From: Paludibacteraceae bacterium
GTDB taxonomy: Bacteria > Bacteroidota > Bacteroidia > Bacteroidales > Paludibacteraceae
Assembly: GCA_017446455.1 (NCBI GenBank)
Contig: JAFSQV010000028.1
Coordinates: 1-42,490, forward strand
Direction of reading: 5' to 3'
DNA: 42,490 bases
This document shows positions 24,170 to 31,208 of the stretch, one piece after another (position 1 is the first letter of the stretch; every line of letters starts with the position of its first letter). The position numbers and the translations under genes are program-made. The notes beneath the pieces were generated by a model. That model saw nothing but the letters and a program-made list of their open reading frames with translations. It was not told the DNA's origin and did not search any database.

Positions 24170-25771
24170 ATCTCACCCTCCAATAATTGAGTTACTTTCT
24201 CCAACAAATCTTCGGACAAAGCCGGTGCTATCTTACCTGTTTCCCATTTAATCTTCGGTATCAGCAACGTATCTTCCGGCATCAGTATATTAATAAGGCA
24301 CGGCTCATTATCCTTCATCCATCTGGAAAAATCATCCAATGATTGATAAGTATCCAATGTCGCCGCCTTAATACCATAAGCTTTCGCAATTTTCTCAAAA
24401 TCAGGTACAGTATACCCGCTTGACGGAGTCGTCTGTGCATAACGATGTCCATAAGAACCGGACTGGATCTCAGAAATCTTGCCTAACGCTTTATTGTTAA
24501 GAACAATTATCTTTATCGGTAAGTGTTCCCGAACAACAGTCTCCAACTCTTGAATATTCATCTGCAGCCCACCATCTCCTGTTAAACAATATACAAGACC
24601 ATTATTGGTTGATATTGACGCACCTATTGCATAAGGCAAACCGCAGCCCATAGAACCATATCCGCCACCTATCAGAATCCTTCCTTGTTCTCCTTTTAAG
24701 TGCAGAGACTGAGCCGCCCAACATTGATTTTGACCGACATCAACGGCTACAACGGGATTCGGTATCAGCAATGACGATATTTTTGCTATTACATCATTAC
24801 CCAATACATTATCATATGCCTTCAATAGTTTCTTAGCCTGATGACAACGATCGTGCCATTCCGTGTATTGCGGAATTTCTTCTTGCAACAGATTATTCAT
24901 AAACTCCGCTGCATCCATCAAATAATCTTGCTCGTCATCTTTTACGACTCTACTCATCTCATTGGTATCTACATCTACACGAATGAGTTTCGCCTTAGGA
25001 GCAAAATTTTCGCGGATATGACCGATTTGTCTTAAACCAAGACGAGCGCCTACAGATATAATCAAATCGCACTCATCCAAGATCATATTTGCAACGCGAT
25101 TCCCATACGTACCGATAAATCCAATACGTACATCATCCTGGGCCAAGTCCACCGCGTTCATCGTCGTGAGTACAGGGATTTGCGTCTTCTTGGCAAACTG
25201 ATACACTTGCTCCGCTGCTCCTGCAGAACGAACGCCATTACCTACCAGTAATACCGGCTTTTTGTATGTTAAAGGGAAAATCAATTAAAACTCCTCCTTT
25301 CCTACCTATTGTTGCTAATTTATATGCCCTCGACACAATCTCAGGAAACTCCTCTGCACTATTCGGAGTAACGGAAAGTTTCGTGATATGACGCGTCATC
25401 GATACAACATCCATTTCCTGAAAACCATTCTGACGAACACCCGAGAATCCTTTCATCTCATGCGTCGGCACATTGCCACAGATACCCATAACAGGTATTC
25501 CGTCAAACCATGCATCAGCAAGTCCGCCTAACGCATTAACCGCTCCGGGACCGGATGTGGTAAAATACACTCCTAATTTACCGCTTGTACGCGCGTACCC
25601 GTTTGCTGCAAACGAACATCCTTGTTCATTATAACATACGTGAACATTTATCTCATCCTTCCGTGCATACAATGCGTCCATGAACGGTACGATATAACCT
25701 CCGGCATAGCCGAAGACATCTGTCACACCGTTCTTAATAAGAAAATCCACCAAATATTCCGAGCAATTCAT
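24166..25771 (-). pseudogene. Acetolactate synthase-like TPP enzyme, split by a frameshift
   Basis: Two adjacent frames encode one thiamine-diphosphate enzyme of the acetolactate synthase group. The first (25771-25238) holds the PYR domain: DVFGYAGGYIVPFMDAL, the catalytic Glu in YNEQGCSFAANGYAR, and LIDFPFNIQK. The second (25284-24166) holds the central domain (KKPVLLVGNGVRSAG) and the PP domain with the TPP motif GDGGLQMN through VLNNKALGKI. The frame changes at a run of five A (coding strand ACAAAAAGCC). The linker of about 25-35 residues usual between PYR and central domains is missing: the total is about 535 residues against a usual 560-590. That points to a small deletion, not just one extra base. 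As written, no full-length enzyme can be made. Confidence 0.82.
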
Positions 25772-25774
25772 ATC

Positions 25775-26815
25775 TTATTGCTTTTTGTTTTTATACTCTT
25801 CAAACTTCTCATCCAACTGCGAGAAGTCCGTTTTAGAATAGCCAGCCCCATATCTTGTGCGTTGTTGCGGTGTCAGCATTTCTACCACATTATAGATATC
25901 GGTAATCGTGCTATCCGTTGCTTTCTTCAAATGATTCACATTATCTACATGCGAGTGCTTCGTACCGCAGATAAACATCGGCAAATCATAGCCCCAATGG
26001 ATATGATCCAATACCGGTACTATATACTTATCTATCGTTTCAAGCAGTACCGGGATATTATAGTTCGTGCCACAATGTTTATTCAAATAATCCGCTAACA
26101 ATTCCGTCTTCGCATTACCTGCTCCGCGTCCCATGCCAAACAACGAACCATCAATGCAAATCTCTCTTCCTGCCTCTTCTGACAATTCCACCATTCGTTC
26201 TGCCAAAGCACACGAAAGTCCTAAATTGTCATGAGAGTGAAGACCTATCATAATATCTTTATCTAACAACTCATTAAACTGCCGGAAGATAGCAACCAAG
26301 TCCGTCATGTACATTGCTCCGAACGTATCTACGATGGAGAATACTGCCGGTTTTATCTTGTTTACTTTCTCTATCAATGCCGCACGTTCCTCTGCCGTAT
26401 AACTGATACTATCCATCGGATTGAATTGCACACGATATCCCTTCTCCATCGCGGCCTTGCAGAATCGCAACGAAGCCTCTATCTCGTGCTTTGCAAAGGA
26501 AATACGAAGCCATTTAAAAGACTTTCCGTCACACTCATCCAACTCTTCCGGTGTGTAGCGACTATTATCGCAGAATCCCAAATAAGTAGTATTCTTCGCA
26601 TCAGTCGGCAAATACTTTATCACATCCTTCGAATTGTGATAGACGATGCTCTCTCCATTCACCTTGCTTTGCAAAAAGCCTGTCTCCAAATAATCAATGC
26701 CGGCATCTACCAAACCTTGTATGATACCTTTAACAAATTCCGGATCAGAATTTTTGTCAAACAGATATCCGCCATCACGGATCGTGCAATCTACTATATG
26801 TACTTTTGCGCTCAT
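25775..26815 (-). CDS. HMGL-like (DRE-TIM) aldolase
   Basis: This 346-residue TIM-barrel metal aldolase or lyase is related to 4-hydroxy-2-oxovalerate aldolase, HMG-CoA lyase and isopropylmalate synthase. The DRE-type opening VDCTIRDGGYLFD (residues 8-20) gives the metal ligand and catalytic Arg. GLHSHDNLGLS (about 192-202) gives the HxH metal ligands, and FGMGRGAGNAKTELL (about 227-241) is the glycine-rich seal. Family members join or split pyruvate/acyl units and aldehydes or keto acids. The C-terminal third has no CoA-synthase regulatory domain, so an aldolase is more likely. It is three bases upstream of the TPP enzyme and one base downstream of the cytidylyltransferase, so all three are co-transcribed. 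The real substrate is unknown. Confidence 0.82.
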   Translation of the reverse strand: MSAKVHIVDCTIRDGGYLFDKNSDPEFVKGIIQGLVDAGIDYLETGFLQSKVNGESIVYHNSKDVIKYLPTDAKNTTYLGFCDNSRYTPEELDECDGKSFKWLRISFAKHEIEASLRFCKAAMEKGYRVQFNPMDSISYTAEERAALIEKVNKIKPAVFSIVDTFGAMYMTDLVAIFRQFNELLDKDIMIGLHSHDNLGLSCALAERMVELSEEAGREICIDGSLFGMGRGAGNAKTELLADYLNKHCGTNYNIPVLLETIDKYIVPVLDHIHWGYDLPMFICGTKHSHVDNVNHLKKATDSTITDIYNVVEMLTPQQRTRYGAGYSKTDFSQLDEKFEEYKNKKQ

Positions 26816-26816
26816 A

Positions 26817-27476
26817 TTACTTACTTTCTTGCATGTGTTTATAGATAGCCTGAGCTACCATCATATCATACTCCGTATCTATATCCGAACTTTCAACAGG
26901 TTCTACCTCTACCAAACACGGCTTAATACCTACCCTGCGGTTGTACTTCTCGAACACCCACTTCGGAAATACAAACGCACCCGATGTCTCCATATAGATG
27001 GGATCCAAATCTTGCGTTCTCGGGAAATGGTCCGGATCGAAATTCATAGGCTGGCCTTTGCTCCACAAGAACGTCTGAATCTTCTCTACCGTAAATGCCG
27101 AATCATATTCATCGCCATCAACTACACTCGCCACACATCGGTCTATACTCTCGGGAGTTGTAAACGGAGCAGTTGCATGGGATACCACATAATAATCTGC
27201 ATCCACCACCTTCATGAACTCACGGATAATGTCATTGCAGTTACATCCGTTCCCATCCAAATACTCCGGACGTTTCAGGAACTTCACTCCGTCTATCAAA
27301 TACTCTTGAATGCGTTCACTACTGCAATATACATACACCTCATCTACCCGCTTGGTCTTCACAAGCGCCTCTAATATAAACTGAACAAGCGGCTTCCCGT
27401 CATGAAACGGTCGAAGATTCTTTTCCTTTACCCGCTCGCTATTCAGCTTTATAGGCACCATCGCTACTACTTTCAT
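26817..27476 (-). CDS. CMP-sugar synthetase-like cytidylyltransferase (NeuA type)
   Basis: This protein of 219 residues resembles acylneuraminate cytidylyltransferases, which activate a keto-acid sugar with CTP to give a CMP-sugar. The N-terminal loop VPIKLNSERVKEKNLRPF (about residues 7-24) is a variant of the usual ARxxSxRxxxKN. Also present are the sugar-contacting ATAPFTTPESIDRCV (about 100-114) and the C-terminal SSDIDTEYDMMVAQAI (about 197-212, metal-binding Asp). It is at the head of the aldolase-TPP-phosphatase-transferase group. It differs from both KdsB and classical NeuA, so the activated sugar is uncertain. Confidence 0.8.
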   Translation of the reverse strand: MKVVAMVPIKLNSERVKEKNLRPFHDGKPLVQFILEALVKTKRVDEVYVYCSSERIQEYLIDGVKFLKRPEYLDGNGCNCNDIIREFMKVVDADYYVVSHATAPFTTPESIDRCVASVVDGDEYDSAFTVEKIQTFLWSKGQPMNFDPDHFPRTQDLDPIYMETSGAFVFPKWVFEKYNRRVGIKPCLVEVEPVESSDIDTEYDMMVAQAIYKHMQESK

Positions 27477-27513
27477 TATCTTCGCTATTTAGTTTCTTTC
27501 TAAAAATTTGCTC

Positions 27514-27664
27514 TGGCATAAGTGGCAACTTTGGCAAAACTTTTGTCACTTATGCCATTTGTGCCATGTTATTTTTTTGTTTTGTCAGTTTTGTCATTAT
27601 TGTCAGTTTCCTGATTTTATCAGCCTTCGCGCCCTACAAACTGACAAAACTGTCAATACTGACA
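27514..27664. repeat. Set of 9-bp tandem arrays
   Basis: Three short arrays share a 9-base period. At 27514-27567: TGGCATAAG, TGGCAACTT, TGGCAAAAC, TTTTGTCAC, TTATGCCAT, TTGTGCCAT. At 27579-27623: GTTTTGTCA, GTTTTGTCA, TTATTGTCA, GTTTCCTGA, TTTTATCAG. At 27638-27664: AAACTGACA, AAACTGTCA, ATACTGACA. The second and third are largely reverse complements, so a hairpin with arms of about 16 bases (27582-27597 with 27641-27656) can form. They fill the 190-base gap between the HAD phosphatase and the cytidylyltransferase genes. No gene is seen in the gap. Confidence 0.78.
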
Positions 27665-27666
27665 TG

Positions 27667-28167
27667 TTATTTTTTGCTTTGCACTTTTAATATCTCATCC
27701 GCAATCTCGCGTATTGCTCCTTGCCCTCCTGGCGTCTTTAACACCTTGATTCCCTTGATAGCCTTCACTTCCGGCCGTGCGTTCGGCGGACAGCAGGGAT
27801 AGCCTACGGCGCTCAGCAAGTCGATATCATTCACATCATCCCCTACATAACAAACATTCTCTAGACCAATGCCCAATTTCACACATATCTCTTGCGCTGC
27901 TTCCAACTTGGTCAAGCACTTTGGGTTCACCTTACTGCCTACGCCCAAATACAGAAAATCCAACTTCAACTTCTCCGCCCTGGCATTCACGATAAGCGAT
28001 TGCTCCGACGTCAGGATGCCGCACGGAATTCCGGCCTGCCGCAGCAACACCATTCCCATGCCGTCGTACACACAGAATCGCTTCATCTCCTCGCCATTCG
28101 CCGAGTAGTACATTCCCGTGTCCGTCAGACACCCGTCTACGTCTGTCAAAAAGAGTTTTATAATCAT
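27667..28167 (-). CDS. KdsC/KDN-9-phosphatase-like HAD phosphatase
   Basis: This 166-residue C0-type HAD phosphatase has LTDVDGCLTDTGMYYSANGEE (nucleophile Asp 8, about residues 6-26, read in parts), YDGMGMVLLRQAGI, ILTSEQS (motif II), and CYVGDDVNDIDLL (motif IV, about 109-121), ending GGQGAIREI. The MYYSxNGEE and DGMG forms are nearer to phosphatases of nonulosonic (sialic-type) sugars and to phosphatase domains attached to NeuA than to classical KdsC. It is upstream of the CMP-sugar synthetase-like gene, which supports a role in the same pathway; KDO-8-P remains the alternative. An AGAAAGGAAAG leader precedes the ATG. Confidence 0.82.
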   Translation of the reverse strand: MIIKLFLTDVDGCLTDTGMYYSANGEEMKRFCVYDGMGMVLLRQAGIPCGILTSEQSLIVNARAEKLKLDFLYLGVGSKVNPKCLTKLEAAQEICVKLGIGLENVCYVGDDVNDIDLLSAVGYPCCPPNARPEVKAIKGIKVLKTPGGQGAIREIADEILKVQSKK

Positions 28168-28187
28168 AATCTTTCCTTTCTTGGGGT

Positions 28188-28227
28188 CCCCAGAGTAAAC
28201 CGAAGCCTGCGGCTGTTTGCTGTGGGG
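28188..28227. other. Strong imperfect hairpin upstream of the HAD phosphatase gene
   Basis: On the plus strand CCCCA (28188-28192) pairs with TGGGG (28223-28227), AAAC with GTTT, and AGCC with GGCT around a TGC loop, making a nested stem of about 40 bases with small internal loops. It lies in the leader of the phosphatase gene, about 20 bases before its start codon on the minus strand. A 29-codon, Arg/Phe/Leu-rich open frame (28253-28164, minus) runs through it and ends overlapping the phosphatase ATG as ATGA. It could be a dispersed palindromic element, an attenuator, or a leader peptide; the sequence alone does not decide. Confidence 0.5.
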
Positions 28228-28297
28228 AAGCGCAGCGCAAAGCGAAAGTTCATATGAGCGATTTCATCGCGAATCGTACTGAGCTTTAGCGTAAGCT

Positions 28298-28341
28298 GCG
28301 TTAGTTATTAGTTAGATATTCGTTAATTATTCGTTGGATAT
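28298..28341. repeat. 11-bp tandem array downstream of kdsD
   Basis: Four units in one phase: GCGTTAGTTAT, TAGTTAGATAT, TCGTTAATTAT, TCGTTGGATAT. They lie in the 208-base gap between the end of kdsD (28376) and the HAD phosphatase gene. No gene is supported in the gap other than the short open frame described with the hairpin. Confidence 0.8.
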
Positions 28342-28375
28342 TCTCCTGAGGATTGCCTACCCTCGTCCTATGCAT

Positions 28376-29350
28376 CTAATGGTAAAAACGTGTTCCGGGC
28401 AGGCAGGAGAACGAGTCTATAATACCTACTACTTTGTTCTCATCAACCACCACCAAGGTATGTATCGAGTGATGATTCATCGTCTCGCCGGCCTCCACAA
28501 TCTTCGCATTGCTGCTTATCGTCTTCGGGTTCTTACTCATAATATCCGCTACCGGCGTGGCGAAGAAAGCTTGTCCTAACTTCTGCATCGCCCGACGGAT
28601 ATCGCCATCCGTGATAATTCCTACCAACGCTTCGTTTTCCATCACAATACCAACGCCTAATTTTCCATTGGTCACTACCTCAATCGCTTCGCTAAGCGGC
28701 ATATTCGGGCGAACAAACGGCAGGTTCTCTGTGAACATTACCTCTTCTACTTTCGCAAGCAACTTACGTCCCAGATCTCCGCCCGGATGTAACTGCGCGA
28801 AGTCCGTCGGTTGGAAATGTTTCGCCTCCACGAGTGCACACGCCAACGCGTCGCCGAGCGCTAAAGTAGCCGTGGTACTGGCTGTCGGAATGAGATTCAG
28901 CGGATCGGCCTCGCGCTCCACCGCGATACTCAGATGAATATCCGAATATTTGGCTAACAGGCTATCTGCCTTTCCCGTCATGCCGATGATCTTAATCTTC
29001 TTTGCCTGAATCAGCGGCAGGAAGCGCAACAACTCTTCCGTCGCGCCGGAATACGAAATAGCCAACACTAAATCGTTCTCCGTGAGCATACCCAAATCGC
29101 CGTGATAGGCATCCAGCGGATTGAGGAAAAACGCCGGTGTACCCGTACTTGCCAAGGTAGCCGCTATCTTCGATCCGATATGTCCGGACTTCCCCACACC
29201 CGTTACCACAATCTTTCCTTTGCATGCTTGTATAGCCTGCACAGCGCGCACGAAATCCTCTCCCAAACGCGGCACAAGCGCCTCGATGGCCTGCGCCTCG
29301 CATTGCAAACAGTCCGCAGCACGCAATAATATTTGATCTTCTGTCTCCAT
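28376..29350 (-). CDS. kdsD: KdsD/KpsF arabinose-5-phosphate isomerase
   Basis: This cytoplasmic enzyme turns D-ribulose 5-phosphate into D-arabinose 5-phosphate, the first step to KDO. The SIS domain has VVTGVGKSGHIGSKIAATLASTGTPAFF (about residues 48-75, in parts), YHGDLGML, the phosphate loop SYSGATEE, and the TASTTATLALGDALA helix. Two CBS domains follow (about 200-324), with IITDGDIRRAM and a shorter second copy ending VGIIDSFSC. ATG 29350, after AAAAAGGTA, gives 324 residues, the usual size; a GTG at 29374 inside a heptamer array would add eight repeat-encoded residues and is less likely. No kdsA or kdsB is present in the window. Confidence 0.92.
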   Translation of the reverse strand: METEDQILLRAADCLQCEAQAIEALVPRLGEDFVRAVQAIQACKGKIVVTGVGKSGHIGSKIAATLASTGTPAFFLNPLDAYHGDLGMLTENDLVLAISYSGATEELLRFLPLIQAKKIKIIGMTGKADSLLAKYSDIHLSIAVEREADPLNLIPTASTTATLALGDALACALVEAKHFQPTDFAQLHPGGDLGRKLLAKVEEVMFTENLPFVRPNMPLSEAIEVVTNGKLGVGIVMENEALVGIITDGDIRRAMQKLGQAFFATPVADIMSKNPKTISSNAKIVEAGETMNHHSIHTLVVVDENKVVGIIDSFSCLPGTRFYH

Positions 29351-29351
29351 T

Positions 29352-29386
29352 ACCTTTTTCCTTTCACCTTTCACCTTTCACCTTCC
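29352..29386. repeat. Heptamer array at the GT4/kdsD junction
   Basis: Units on the plus strand: ACCTTTT, TCCTTTC, ACCTTTC, ACCTTTC, ACCTTCC. Read on the minus strand, these GAAAGGT units make the last residues (KGER) and the TGA stop of the GT4 gene (29364-29366), and then the purine-rich leader in front of the kdsD ATG at 29350. Confidence 0.88.
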
Positions 29387-30497
29387 AAAACGCACGCGTC
29401 ATGTTCGACCATGCGTATTTCGTTTTCTCCTTCTTTAGATACGCTGTGAAGGCTTTCTGCCGCTTGTTCTCAAAATAATCCTCCAAGTCTTTCGCGATTG
29501 CCTTCGCTTCCGGCGCACAAGCATAACCCATCTTTCCGTCATGCACAATCTCACCTAACCCTCCTACATTCGTCACCAGCATCGGTTTCTCGAAATGGAA
29601 GGCGACCTGTGTCACGCCGCTCTGCGTAGCCGTCTTATACGGTTGTACAATTAGATCCGACGCACCGAAATACTTCCTCAAATCGCCATCGGGAATAAAC
29701 TCATTGCGAACAATCACCCGTTGTTCCAAACCCAACTGCGCTATCTGCGCGCGGTACTTCGCTTCATCCTCATAAAACTCTCCCGCGATAATCAACTGCA
29801 AGTTCGGCAGTTCTTCTTTCACTTCTCCGAAAGCCTCCAGCAACAGGTCCAAACCCTTATACGCGCGCACTAATCCGAAGAACAACATATAGTCCTTGTC
29901 GGCCGGCAGATTCAAAGCTTTGCAGGCTTCTTCTTTCGTCATCCGCTCGCCGTAATGATCGTATATCGGGTGCGGCGAGAAAGTTTTCGGTTTGTTCTTT
30001 TTGTCCAAATGATCTATGTCTTTTACGACGCTGTCCGAAAGCGCCACAAAGCCGTCTTGACTCTTCACAAAATACGGCGCAAACAGTTTATCCAGTATAT
30101 TCGGCTCATGCGGAATCATGTTATGCACCAATGCTATGCATTTCGTCTTGCCGTTCTTGCGCGCCATCTTTGATATGAACCCGTACGCAGGTGCAAAGAA
30201 CGACATCCAGTAGCAGCATATAAGCATATCCGGTGCGGCTTTACGAATCGCTTTCCCCACACGGATCCAGTTCAGCGGATTGCAGGAATTTAATTCCCTG
30301 CGGATGATCAAACCCTTCGGCGCGGCCTCTTCCGTATATTGCGTCTTACCGGGGAAGAGGAATGACGGATATTGCAGCGTAAAAGTCCAAATCTCCACTT
30401 CATGTCCTTCGGACACAAACTGCTTAGCCAAGCGTTCGTTGAACGTAGCTAACCCACCGCGATATGGCCATGATGTTCCTAAAATAACAACCTTCAT
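29364..30497 (-). CDS. GT4 glycosyltransferase
   Basis: This GT-B transferase (about 377 residues) is of the group 1/GT4 type. The N-terminal glycine turn GTSWPYRGGLATFNERLA (about residues 6-23), the receptor segment LVHNMIPHEP, FFGLVRAYKGLDLLLEAF (about 216-233), and the C-terminal nucleotide-sugar motif with the late Glu region (TQSGVTQVAFHFEKPMLVTN and GGLGEIV) are clear. It adds an unknown sugar to LPS or capsule. ATG 30497 gives the normal family opening MKVVILG; a TTG at 30512 lies in repeat sequence and is less likely. Both ends of the gene are set in heptamer arrays. Confidence 0.86.
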   Translation of the reverse strand: MKVVILGTSWPYRGGLATFNERLAKQFVSEGHEVEIWTFTLQYPSFLFPGKTQYTEEAAPKGLIIRRELNSCNPLNWIRVGKAIRKAAPDMLICCYWMSFFAPAYGFISKMARKNGKTKCIALVHNMIPHEPNILDKLFAPYFVKSQDGFVALSDSVVKDIDHLDKKNKPKTFSPHPIYDHYGERMTKEEACKALNLPADKDYMLFFGLVRAYKGLDLLLEAFGEVKEELPNLQLIIAGEFYEDEAKYRAQIAQLGLEQRVIVRNEFIPDGDLRKYFGASDLIVQPYKTATQSGVTQVAFHFEKPMLVTNVGGLGEIVHDGKMGYACAPEAKAIAKDLEDYFENKRQKAFTAYLKKEKTKYAWSNMTRAFWKVKGER

Positions 30498-30523
30498 CCT
30501 TTCAACTTTCAACTTTCACCTTT
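30496..30523. repeat. Heptamer array at the ispD/GT4 junction
   Basis: Plus-strand units ATCCTTT, CAACTTT, CAACTTT, CACCTTT; the first includes most of the GT4 start codon complement (CAT at 30495-30497). On the minus strand the array runs from the stop codon of ispD (TGA at 30516-30518) to the ATG of the GT4 gene, giving GAAAGTT-type leader sequence. It does the same job as the arrays at 10207 and 29352. Confidence 0.85.
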
Positions 30524-31208
30524 CCCCCAGGTCTTCCTTATACGTGATTTTCTTGTTTGCTTCGTCGCCTTCCACAATGCATACTTCCACCTCGGGATTG
30601 TACTTCATCAGGATACCCACATCGTCTGTCGCTTCTATCTTTCCTTTTTCTATCGCACGCATGTAGGCGGGACCTATAACCAGATAGTGGAAAGCTTGCG
30701 GCGTCTGCGCACGCATATAGTCCGTCCGCGACGGAATACTCTCAACTTTCAACTTTAAACTTTCAACTTTATAAAGCGTGTCCGTTACGGGCACTGCTAC
30801 CGTTACTGCCAAATGACTCCTGAGCGCCTCTGCTACACGTCGTAGAATATTCTGCGACACAAACGGACGCGCAGCGTCGTGAAACCAATAGAACGTGTCC
30901 GGATCTTTCTTGTCCTCTTTGAGGAAGAACGAGATGGCGTTCCATGAACTCTCCCAGCGCTCGCTGCCTCCGGCAATGATTCGTTTCACCTTGTGCCACG
31001 AATTGCGCGCCACTATTTCCTCCGCTTCTTTCAACCAATCCGGGTGCATCACGATGACGATCTCGTGAATAGGAATCGCCTGTTCAAACGCATCTACCGA
31101 GTGCTCTAAAATCGAGCGCCCGTCCTGTAAAGGCAACAACTGCTTCGGGGTTTCCCCACCTACTCTGCTACCCGTTCCGCCGGCTAATATGATCGCTATA
31201 TGCTTCAT
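30516..31208 (-). CDS. ispD: IspD-like cytidylyltransferase
   Basis: IspD makes CDP-methylerythritol from MEP and CTP in the non-mevalonate isoprenoid pathway; the related TarI makes CDP-ribitol for surface polymers and is the alternative in a glycan operon. Visible are IILAGGTGSRVGGETPKQLLPL (residues 6-27, in parts, the CTP-binding loop), VMHPDW, IAGGSERWESSWNAI (about 77-91), FHDAARPFVS (about 107-116) and RAQTPQAF (about 164-171). The length of 230 residues includes a heptamer-encoded insert (KVESLKLKVES, about 147-156) just before the TPQAF motif. Its start overlaps thiL by four bases. Confidence 0.88.
   Translation of the reverse strand: MKHIAIILAGGTGSRVGGETPKQLLPLQDGRSILEHSVDAFEQAIPIHEIVIVMHPDWLKEAEEIVARNSWHKVKRIIAGGSERWESSWNAISFFLKEDKKDPDTFYWFHDAARPFVSQNILRRVAEALRSHLAVTVAVPVTDTLYKVESLKLKVESIPSRTDYMRAQTPQAFHYLVIGPAYMRAIEKGKIEATDDVGILMKYNPEVEVCIVEGDEANKKITYKEDLGER
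30742..30769. repeat. Heptamer array inside ispD
   Basis: Plus-strand units TCAACTT, TCAACTT, TAAACTT, TCAACTT. They read in frame on the minus strand as a Lys/Val/Glu/Ser/Leu stretch between the VPVTDTLY strand and the conserved RAQTPQAF region. The unit is almost identical to that at the ispD/GT4 junction 220 bases away, which suggests a common origin or copying between them. Confidence 0.88.

Noticed and set aside
25238-25284. Programmed +1 frameshift in the TPP enzyme
   Set aside because: No known +1 signal is seen, and the interdomain linker is also missing, which a frameshift alone would not explain; a deletion or assembly error is more likely.
26697-27374. A 225-codon plus-strand open frame over the aldolase and cytidylyltransferase genes
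   Set aside because: Both minus-strand genes carry clear catalytic motifs; the plus-strand frame is Ile/Tyr/His-rich without features.
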